Below, one piece after another: positions 45,562 to 52,632 of a DNA stretch of 64,000 bases; the first letter of the stretch is position 1, and each line of letters begins with the position of its first letter. The notes beneath the pieces are model-generated. The model made no database searches, was not told the DNA's origin, and was given only the letters and a program-made list of their open reading frames with translations. Origin of the DNA: UA16 sp905478895 (lineage in GTDB: Bacteria > Bacteroidota > Bacteroidia > Flavobacteriales_D > Sanyastnellaceae); the NCBI GenBank assembly GCA_943788495.1, contig CALSQO010000001.1:496001-560000 (forward strand). Reading direction: 5' to 3'. A program made the position numbers and the translations under genes.

Positions 45562-45591
45562 CAATTTAATGTCGAAATTGCCCAAGTCAAT
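45562..45591 (-). promoter_or_regulatory. Bacteroidota-type promoter of the lamin-tail/TonB/PLD operon
   Basis: On the minus strand ATTG (45591-45588) is followed after exactly 19 bases by TAAATTG (45568-45562), matching TTG-N19-TAnnTTG. The start codon follows 27 bases later. The box overlaps the start of the divergent MmcQ/YjbR gene. Confidence 0.5.
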
Positions 45592-45949
45592 GAGAACTTT
45601 TGAATTCGAACACATTCGCGACCGCTGCCTTTCAAAATTGGCCGTAACGGAGTCGTTTCCTTTTGATGAAAAAACGATGGTATGGAAGGTCGCCGGCAAG
45701 GTGTTTGCCATTGCGAATGTGGATGATTTTCATGGTGTTTCGCTCAAATGCAATCCCGAACGTGCCATTGAGCTTCGGGAGCAATTTGAAGGCATTCGCC
45801 CGGGCTGGCACCTCAATAAAAAACATTGGAATTCGGTGAGTGCTGAGCTGGACGTGGAATGGAGCTTAGCGCGTGATTTGCTCGATCATAGCTACGCTTG
45901 TGTGGTTCAAGGTTTGACAAAAAAATCCCGAATGGAGCACGGGTTATAA
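45590..45949 (+). CDS. MmcQ/YjbR-family DNA-binding-like protein
   Basis: The ATG at 45590 (MRTFEFEHIRDRCLSKLAV) is the natural start; the frame also holds an upstream ATG at 45569 that would place the start inside the divergent promoter. The 119-residue protein shows the whole YjbR fold signature: FPFDEKTMVWKVAGKVFAIA (about 25-44), SLKCNPERAIELREQ, GWHLNKKHWNSV and LLDHSYACVVQGL. The CyaY-like fold is known in this family, but the biological role is not settled. It is divergent from the lamin-tail operon and precedes the sugar operon by 43 bp. Confidence 0.85.
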   Translation: MRTFEFEHIRDRCLSKLAVTESFPFDEKTMVWKVAGKVFAIANVDDFHGVSLKCNPERAIELREQFEGIRPGWHLNKKHWNSVSAELDVEWSLARDLLDHSYACVVQGLTKKSRMEHGL

Positions 45950-45992
45950 ACAGCATCGCTCGCGTTGCCTCGTTCCTGCTTATTCTTGTAAC

Positions 45993-47765
45993 ATGGAGCT
46001 GACAACACTGGACTGGGCAATCGTCGTGGGATACTTTGCCCTTGCGCTTGTCATTGGTTTATGGGCCTCGCGCGATGCAGGCAAAAACGCCAAAAGTTTT
46101 TTTCTCGCCGGTCGCAATATGCCGTGGTGGTTGTTGGGAATCAGCATGGTGGCTACGACCTTTTCCACCGACACGCCAAATTTGGTCACAGGACTGGTCC
46201 GTGAGCAGGGGGTGAGCGGCAACTGGGGGTGGTGGGCATTTCTGCTCACCGGCATGCTCACGGCATTTGTCTACGCGCGCCTTTGGCATCGTTCCGGTGT
46301 TTTGACGGACATCGAGTTCTACGAATTGCGTTACGGTGGAAAACCAGCAGCCGTGTTACGCGGATTCCGGGCGCTCTACCTGGGACTTGTGTTTAATGTT
46401 CTTGTCATGGGAACGGTTTCGCTCGCCGCCATCAAGTTGGGCGGGATCTTGATGGGTTGGCCCGGCTGGTTGACGTTGGCCATCACAGGTGTTATCACGC
46501 TCTCTTATAGTGCGCTAGGAGGATTGCGTGCAGTAATTTTGACTGATTTGGTGCAGTTTGTGTTGGCGATGATCGGATCCATTTGGGCCTGTGTTTACAT
46601 TTTGGATTTGGAGGCCATTGGCGGCTTGTCCAATTTGCTGGCCCATGCCGAAGTTTCCACGAAAACGGCCATGCTCCCCGATCTGCATGATGCCAGTCAA
46701 TGGGTCCCCATCCTTCTGGTTCCACTCGCGGTTCAATGGTGGGCGAGCTATTACCCTGGAGCCGAACCGGGCGGCGGAGGATACATTGCACAGCGCATGT
46801 TCAGCGCTAAGAATGAATCGCATGCCATGGGCGCCACGCTTTTGTTCAATGTTGCGCATTATGCGCTTCGTCCGTGGCCGTGGATTTTGATCGCCTTGGC
46901 TTCCATCGTCGTGTTCCCTGAATTGAGTGATTTGCAGGCTGCATTCCCGGACATTCCCGCAGACAAATTGGGCCATGACTTGGCCTATCCAGCAATGCTA
47001 TCCTTGCTTCCACCCGGTCTCTTGGGATTGGTGGCGGCCTCCTTGCTCGCGGCATTTATGAGTACCATGTCCACGCAATTGAATCTAGGAGCGAGTTATT
47101 TGGTCAATGATTTTTGGGTGCGATTCATTCGTCCAGATGCAACGGACAAAGAACAGGTCGCTGCCGGCCGCATTACGACGATCCTATCCCTCATTCTCGG
47201 AAGTGGATTGGGCTTGCTGCTCACCGATGCGGGGCAAGCCTTTAACCTACTTCTGCTCATTGGTGCGGGCACAGGAGGCTTGTTCATCCTCCGCTGGTTT
47301 TGGTGGCGGATCAATGCTTGGACAGAGCTTGTGGCCATGGCAGGATCATTGATCGTCGCAGGCTATTTTACGTTCGTTCATGACCATTTGGTTGATACGG
47401 CATGGGCTTCCCACGAAAAACTGGTTTGGGGTTCTTTGATCACCACGATGATTTGGGTCATTGGGACTTGGCTTACGCCCCCCGAATCGGAAAAAACCCT
47501 CCGTCACTTCGTTGCCAAAGTACGCCCGGGTGGACCCGGGTGGAAGCGCTATGCTACGGGAGCTGATTCGGCAGCTGCAGCGGAGCAGGGCTGGGCGCTG
47601 CCACGTGGGATTTTATCGATGCTCCTGGGCAGCGCAGGAGTTTATGCGGCATTATTTGCTGTAGGCTCTTGGCTGTATGACGATCGGGCGACAGCCGGCT
47701 TGCTCGCTGCGGTTGCAGCTGTTTGTGTGGGAGCAATTGCACGGATCAATCGTTCTCGTGCATGA
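45993..47765 (+). CDS. Sodium:solute symporter (SSS family)
   Basis: The 590-residue inner-membrane protein has about 13-14 transmembrane helices. Family marks are FFLAGRNMPWWLLGISMVAT near residues 31-50, the sodium-site region GGLRAVILTDLVQFVLAMIG near 172, and STMSTQLNLGASYLVNDFW near 357. It should couple sodium entry to uptake of an organic solute, most likely the sugar handled by the genes downstream. Its stop overlaps the kinase start by 4 bp (ATGA), a sign of coupled translation. TATTCTTG at 45981 ends 4 bases before the ATG and resembles a -7 box. Confidence 0.9.
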   Translation: MELTTLDWAIVVGYFALALVIGLWASRDAGKNAKSFFLAGRNMPWWLLGISMVATTFSTDTPNLVTGLVREQGVSGNWGWWAFLLTGMLTAFVYARLWHRSGVLTDIEFYELRYGGKPAAVLRGFRALYLGLVFNVLVMGTVSLAAIKLGGILMGWPGWLTLAITGVITLSYSALGGLRAVILTDLVQFVLAMIGSIWACVYILDLEAIGGLSNLLAHAEVSTKTAMLPDLHDASQWVPILLVPLAVQWWASYYPGAEPGGGGYIAQRMFSAKNESHAMGATLLFNVAHYALRPWPWILIALASIVVFPELSDLQAAFPDIPADKLGHDLAYPAMLSLLPPGLLGLVAASLLAAFMSTMSTQLNLGASYLVNDFWVRFIRPDATDKEQVAAGRITTILSLILGSGLGLLLTDAGQAFNLLLLIGAGTGGLFILRWFWWRINAWTELVAMAGSLIVAGYFTFVHDHLVDTAWASHEKLVWGSLITTMIWVIGTWLTPPESEKTLRHFVAKVRPGGPGWKRYATGADSAAAAEQGWALPRGILSMLLGSAGVYAALFAVGSWLYDDRATAGLLAAVAAVCVGAIARINRSRA

Positions 47766-48823
47766 AGTGTGCGGTTTCTGCTCCGGGCCGCATCTGTCTC
47801 TTTGGCGAACACCAGGATTATTTTGGCTTTCCCGTGGTTGCGTCTGCCATTGATCTGCGCGCAACCATCGAAAGTTCCACACGAACGGATAGGCTCGTGC
47901 ATTTGCAGCTGTCAGATTTGGACCAGCAATTCACCTATGATTTGGATGGCCTCCCGGAACCGAATCCGCGGGACTATTGGTTGATCGCCCTTCACCTCGC
48001 CAAGCGGGAAGGCTGGTTGCCCGAATGGGGTTGGAATGCGCGTGTTGCGAGCCAAATTCCGATGCGTGCCGGGGCCAGCAGTTCTTCTGCATTATTGGTG
48101 GCATGGTGTGCCCTGATTGCCGAGCGCAGGGGAATGAGTTGGCGACGAGAATGGGTTGCTCGTGCGGCGTGGCGCGCTGAAGTGGAGTGGTTTGATGAGC
48201 CTGGAGGCATGATGGATCAAACCGTTTGCGCTTTGGGAGGCACCCAGTCCATCACTTTTGATCCCGAGTTTGAAGCCACTCTTCTCTCAGAGCCCTCGGG
48301 ATGTTGGGTGTTATTTGATTCTCATCAAGCCAAGGACACCTTGGGCGTGCTGGCAAGGGCCAAAGACCGTCGGTTGGAGCTGCTGCAGGAATGGGAAGAT
48401 CACGGACAATCCAATTGGAACGTGCGGCCGCCTTTTTTTCCGAGTCATTGGGATACGGAGGACCAACGATTGATGATGACCACGTTGGAAAATCGGCGCA
48501 TTTCTGAAGAAGGCACAACGGCGTTGGCGCAAAAAAATCCAGTTTTGGAGCGAATTGGGAGGCTTCTGGTCGCGCATCATCAATGGTTAAGTAAGGGCAT
48601 TGCGGTGTCCACCCCTCGCATCGATGGTATTTTAGCCAGTGCCCATTCAGCAGGTGCTCTTGGCGGTAAAATCAACGGTTCAGGCGGGGGAGGTACCGGT
48701 TTTGTGCTGTGCCATCCCGAGCATTTGGAGGACGTAATGTTCGCAATAACCAATGCACACGGAGCGCCCATTCCGATTGCATTAGGAGCAGAAGGCGTGC
48801 GCTTGGAAGACTCGATAAATTGA
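47762..48823 (+). CDS. GHMP-family sugar kinase (galactokinase-like)
   Basis: The ATG at 47762 overlaps the symporter stop. The 353-residue product shows the three GHMP motifs: SAPGRICLFGEHQDYFG (about 6-22), the ATP loop PMRAGASSSSALLVAW (about 100-115) and GGKINGSGGGGTGFV (about 301-315). The first motif is galactokinase-like but with HQDY for HTDY, as in a group of Bacteroidota kinases encoded beside nucleotidyltransferases. It should phosphorylate a hexose or N-acetylhexosamine at C1. Position between a symporter and a nucleotidyltransferase fits a sugar to sugar-1-phosphate to NDP-sugar route. Confidence 0.85.
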   Translation: MKCAVSAPGRICLFGEHQDYFGFPVVASAIDLRATIESSTRTDRLVHLQLSDLDQQFTYDLDGLPEPNPRDYWLIALHLAKREGWLPEWGWNARVASQIPMRAGASSSSALLVAWCALIAERRGMSWRREWVARAAWRAEVEWFDEPGGMMDQTVCALGGTQSITFDPEFEATLLSEPSGCWVLFDSHQAKDTLGVLARAKDRRLELLQEWEDHGQSNWNVRPPFFPSHWDTEDQRLMMTTLENRRISEEGTTALAQKNPVLERIGRLLVAHHQWLSKGIAVSTPRIDGILASAHSAGALGGKINGSGGGGTGFVLCHPEHLEDVMFAITNAHGAPIPIALGAEGVRLEDSIN

Positions 48824-48835
48824 TACCTTCACGTC

Positions 48836-50356
48836 ATGAGATGCGATCGAATTTTGATTTTGGCAGCGGGAAGAGCATCGCGCATGAAGCAAAGTGCGGT
48901 CGAAGTATCCCAGGATTTGAGTCTCTCTCTAAAGGCATTGGAACAGGATGCATTGAATCGGCCAAAACCGATGATTCGGGTTGGATCCGACGGTGAGCCC
49001 TTGCTGCAATTCATTCTGGAGCAAGCGCTTCGCGCAGGGTTTACTGAGGCGACCTTGGTGTTGCATCCGGATGATGCCATCACCCAGCCCTTTGTAACGG
49101 ACTGGAATGAGACGCCGACGGGCCTCAAAATGCAGGTTGGTTGGGCGTGGCAGGATCAACCGCTCGGCACGGCGCATGCGGTGCAGTGTGCGCTCCAGCA
49201 AGACCCAATCGCAGCGGATCATGCGTTCGTGCTTTGCAATGGGGACAATGTCCCCACGCGACAGTCGCTGGCCAGATTGAGAAGTGAACCGAACGGACAG
49301 GCCGTTTTGGCATACGACCGGGATCATTTGGGTTTGCCACCTGCGAAAACCAAAGATTTCGCCATTTTGGAAGCCATCGGCAATCGCCTTCAGTCCATTG
49401 TCGAAAAGCCCCATCCAGACGCGGTGGATCGAATGCACAAAAATGCCGGGACGGTCCATGTCTCCATGAATTTATTTCGGTTGAATGCCGGTGTGCTTTT
49501 GCCCGTTCTTTCTGAGCTGCGGCCGCACCCTACACGCGGAGAGTTGGAGCTGCCGACAGCCGTGCAGCACATGGTGGATGCGGGCATTTCCATTGAATGG
49601 ATTGAGGCCAAGGATGCGGTGTTGGATTTGACCCGTCTCGCCGATGTGGCAGGTGTGCAGCAGGGGTTGAAAATTCTGGCTCCTTTTGAACTCGAAGTAT
49701 GCGCAAGTACTCCCGCAGACGTGCAAACGGCTTGGGACGCGGGTGCACACCGAGTAGAACTTTGCGCCCACTGGCCTTGCGGGGGCTTGACTCCTCCCGA
49801 AACGGACATTCGAAGCTCGGTCGGGGCGGGGGTTCCGGTCCATGTTTTGATTCGACCCCGAGCTGGACATTTTCATTTCAACGATTCTGAAAAGGCTTGG
49901 ATGACGGATCAGATCGCGGCTTCATTCGAAGCGGGAGCTATCCGCGCGGTCGTCGGGGGGCTGGATCGTCATTCTCGACTCGACATCGCACAATTGGAAG
50001 CATGGGCGATGCGATTTGGAGGCCACCGATTGGTGGTGCATCGGGCACTCGACGCCAGCACGGATTGGAGGTCGGATGTGGAGGCGCTTCAGCGCATTGG
50101 AATTCACCGGCTGCTGAGCAGTGGGGGGGCTGAAACGGCCATTCAAGGAAAAGAAAACATCAAACATGCGCTGCATTTAGGCTTTGATGTCACGGTCGGG
50201 AGTGGGGTTCGCCCGAATCAATTGGTCGATTGGCAGCGCTCCGGTGCGCATTCATTTCACGCGTCTTGCCGGCGAGAAGTCGATCGAAGCACCGCGTATT
50301 TTGACGGACGCGATTATCCGGTAGATGCGGACGATGTAGCTGCCTGGTTCAGTTGA
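48836..50356 (+). CDS. Sugar-phosphate nucleotidyltransferase fused to a CutC domain
   Basis: The 506-residue protein joins two full domains in one frame. Residues 1-280 are a nucleotidyltransferase: ILAAGRASRM (8-17), RPKPMI, QPLGTAHAVQCAL (108-120), LCNGDN (133-138) and IVEKP (188-192). Residues 284-506 are a complete CutC TIM barrel (FELEVCASTPADVQTAWDAG, HRVELCAHWPCGGLTPPE, HVLIRPRAGHF, LSSGGAETAIQG, SGVRPNQL). CutC was named for copper tolerance in E. coli, but its real activity is unclear. The fusion and the neighbours (kinase 12 bp upstream, GH20 25 bp downstream) suggest a role in amino-sugar metabolism. I know of no characterised fusion like this. Confidence 0.85.
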   Translation: MRCDRILILAAGRASRMKQSAVEVSQDLSLSLKALEQDALNRPKPMIRVGSDGEPLLQFILEQALRAGFTEATLVLHPDDAITQPFVTDWNETPTGLKMQVGWAWQDQPLGTAHAVQCALQQDPIAADHAFVLCNGDNVPTRQSLARLRSEPNGQAVLAYDRDHLGLPPAKTKDFAILEAIGNRLQSIVEKPHPDAVDRMHKNAGTVHVSMNLFRLNAGVLLPVLSELRPHPTRGELELPTAVQHMVDAGISIEWIEAKDAVLDLTRLADVAGVQQGLKILAPFELEVCASTPADVQTAWDAGAHRVELCAHWPCGGLTPPETDIRSSVGAGVPVHVLIRPRAGHFHFNDSEKAWMTDQIAASFEAGAIRAVVGGLDRHSRLDIAQLEAWAMRFGGHRLVVHRALDASTDWRSDVEALQRIGIHRLLSSGGAETAIQGKENIKHALHLGFDVTVGSGVRPNQLVDWQRSGAHSFHASCRREVDRSTAYFDGRDYPVDADDVAAWFS

Positions 50357-50381
50357 ACTGCTAGGTGCACTACATTTGAGT

Positions 50382-50906
50382 ATGGGATATTCAAGGCTGA
50401 TCGGCCATTTGATTTTGTTGACGGTTGTCTTGTTAGGTTGCATTCAGCCGGAGGTCCAACCGGTGACACGCGCCATCATTCCTGCGCCAACTGCCGCCAA
50501 TTGGTCAGAAGATAGCACAGCACAGATCCATTGGAATGGCGATTGGCATTGGACGATAGATACCGAATGGGACAAACGCCAAATCGTTTGGAAAGCTTGG
50601 TTGCCGGGAAAGTCGAATCCCAAGGGATTGTCTATTCGCATGGAACGTGCCGTGGGATATGCCGTCGAAGGGTATTCGCTTCGCATCGATGACGATGGAG
50701 TGTCCATTGAGGCGAGCGAGGAGGCAGGGGCATTTCATGCATTGACCACGTTGCGTTGGATGTTGCCCCCAGATTCGGATAACGAGGGAAGCTTGGGCCT
50801 TGCCACATGTTTCCATATCGGATGCGCCGAGGTTCGAACACCGCGGACTGCTGTTGGATTGCTGCAGGCATTTCATGGATCCAGATTTTGTCATGCGTAC
50901 CATTGA
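50382..50906 (+). CDS. GH20 hexosaminidase lipoprotein, N-terminal part (frameshifted)
   Basis: The ATG at 50382 begins a lipoprotein signal (HLILLTVVLLGCIQPE, lipobox LLGC). The following 120 residues form the small N-terminal domain of GH20 enzymes (AIIPAPTAANW, EGYSLRIDDDGVSIEASEEA, GAFHALTTLRWML). After GSLG at about 50797 the frame leaves the family pattern and stops at 50906. The catalytic domain follows in the next frame from about 50800; skipping one C joins them as GSLG-LPHVSISDAPRFEHRG. TACATTTG at 50371 lies 3 bases before the ATG and matches a -7 box, though an operon with the gene upstream (25-bp gap) is also likely. Confidence 0.75.
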   Translation: MGYSRLIGHLILLTVVLLGCIQPEVQPVTRAIIPAPTAANWSEDSTAQIHWNGDWHWTIDTEWDKRQIVWKAWLPGKSNPKGLSIRMERAVGYAVEGYSLRIDDDGVSIEASEEAGAFHALTTLRWMLPPDSDNEGSLGLATCFHIGCAEVRTPRTAVGLLQAFHGSRFCHAYH

Positions 50907-52620
50907 CCTGCTGGCTTTGCACAAGATGAATGTCTTGCATTGGCACTTAACAGAAGATCAAGGCTGGCGCATTGAAGTGGATGCGTATCCGGAATTGACC
51001 TCCACGGGTGCGTGGCGAACGGAAGATGACGGCTCGCGGCATGGTGGATTTTATACCAAAGCCCAAATCCGTGAAATCGTCGCGTACGCCGCAGACCGCA
51101 ACATCACGGTCATTCCTGAAATCGAACTGCCTGGGCATAGCCGGGCCGCCATTGCGGCCTATCCCTGGCTCAGTTGCACCGGAGATTCGTTGGAGGTTCC
51201 TCATGATTGGGGAGTATTCAAGGATATTTATTGCGCGGGTGAAGACACAACGTTTCGATTTTTGGAAACCGTCCTATTGGAAGTGATGGAGCTGTTTCCG
51301 TCGGAATACATCCACATTGGCGGCGATGAAGCGCCGAAAGTGCGCTGGGAATCGTGTCCGAAATGCCAGCGACGCATCCAAGAAGAAGGGTTGCACGATG
51401 CGCACGAATTGCAATCGTGGTTCATCACTCAAATTGGTTCCTTTCTGGCCGACCACGGACGCAAGTTGATTGGATGGGATGAGATTTTGGAGGGAGGTTT
51501 GCCCGATGGTGCGACCGTTCAGTCATGGCGTGGCATGCAAGGAGGTCGCGATGCAGTTGCGATGGGGCGGGATGCGATCATGTCGCCTACCTCGCACTGT
51601 TACTTCGATTATCCGGTAGAATCCATTGATTTGGAGCGTGTGTATGGCTTTGAACCGGAGCCCGAAGGTCTTGAAGGCTCCGGGCGAATTCTAGGCGGTG
51701 AATGCAACATGTGGTCAGAACGGGCGCCTCAGGAATTGGTGGACTCCAAAGTTTTTCCGCGCATTGTGGCCATGAGCGAGGTTCTTTGGAGTTCAAAATC
51801 GCAACGGGATTGGAACGGTTTTCAGGAGCGAATGGAATTGCATTACAGCCGATTGGATGCCTGGAATGTCGATTACGGGTGGGAGGCGGTTCCCATTGAT
51901 TTATCGTGCGAAGCTGCAGCGCAAACCGGACGGATCACGGTGGAGTTGGACCGAGCAATTTCTGGCATTGAAGGGGATGTGTCTTGGGAAACCGAGGGAA
52001 TCCAAAGCCGGATTTCACAGGCGTTTGATGCGCCTTTTGAGGTCACAGGAGAGGGAGCGTTGGTCGTCGAGCTGCGTCGGAACGATGCAGCGGTTGGAAA
52101 ACCATGGCGTTTTCCACTGGCCGGGCATGTGGGGGTATTTCAGCCCGTAGAATTAAACCATGCATTGAATGCATACTATCCGGGCGGAGGCCAGCAAGGA
52201 TTGGCCGATGGTCGATTGGGATCCATGGATTTTCGCGATGGTTGCTGGCAGGCAACGCATGGGGAAGATATGGGTGTGACATTGTCCCTGAATGAGGAGC
52301 TGCAAGTTGATTCCCTGAGCATGCAGTTTTACCTGTACCAGGACGCGTGGATTTTTGTGCCGGATTCGGTGCGGTTTCAATGGTCCCTGGATGGTGAGAA
52401 TTGGAAGGGCGATTGGTCCATACAGACCGAGTGGAATGGAGCGGATGCGTTCGTTCAGAATGAAATCCAAGGCGTTATTCGCTTGGCTGTTCCGGTCAAT
52501 TCAAGGGCAAAATACATCCGATTCGAGGCGCTAAATCCCGGACCTTGTCCGCTTTGGCATGATGCAGCATCGTCGGCCTCGTGGTTATTCTTGGATGAGT
52601 TGGTGGTGCACGCAAACTGA
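50800..52620 (+). CDS. GH20 beta-N-acetylhexosaminidase, catalytic and C-terminal parts (frameshifted)
   Basis: This frame begins formally at a TTG but is the continuation of the preceding lipoprotein. The catalytic barrel shows RGLLLDCCRHF, MNVLHWHLTEDQGWRIE, PEIELPGHSRA and the Asp-Glu pair in HIGGDEAPKVRW (about 166-177), the acid/base and assisting residues of GH20. A C-terminal beta-sandwich (about 450-605, discoidin-like, VRFQWSLDGENW ... YIRFEALNP) may bind sugar. It should release terminal GlcNAc or GalNAc from glycans outside the cytoplasmic membrane. It completes the symporter/kinase/nucleotidyltransferase operon and is convergent with the haloperoxidase gene 12 bp away. Confidence 0.88.
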   Translation: MPHVSISDAPRFEHRGLLLDCCRHFMDPDFVMRTIDLLALHKMNVLHWHLTEDQGWRIEVDAYPELTSTGAWRTEDDGSRHGGFYTKAQIREIVAYAADRNITVIPEIELPGHSRAAIAAYPWLSCTGDSLEVPHDWGVFKDIYCAGEDTTFRFLETVLLEVMELFPSEYIHIGGDEAPKVRWESCPKCQRRIQEEGLHDAHELQSWFITQIGSFLADHGRKLIGWDEILEGGLPDGATVQSWRGMQGGRDAVAMGRDAIMSPTSHCYFDYPVESIDLERVYGFEPEPEGLEGSGRILGGECNMWSERAPQELVDSKVFPRIVAMSEVLWSSKSQRDWNGFQERMELHYSRLDAWNVDYGWEAVPIDLSCEAAAQTGRITVELDRAISGIEGDVSWETEGIQSRISQAFDAPFEVTGEGALVVELRRNDAAVGKPWRFPLAGHVGVFQPVELNHALNAYYPGGGQQGLADGRLGSMDFRDGCWQATHGEDMGVTLSLNEELQVDSLSMQFYLYQDAWIFVPDSVRFQWSLDGENWKGDWSIQTEWNGADAFVQNEIQGVIRLAVPVNSRAKYIRFEALNPGPCPLWHDAASSASWLFLDELVVHAN

Positions 52621-52632
52621 GCGCCTGCGGTT

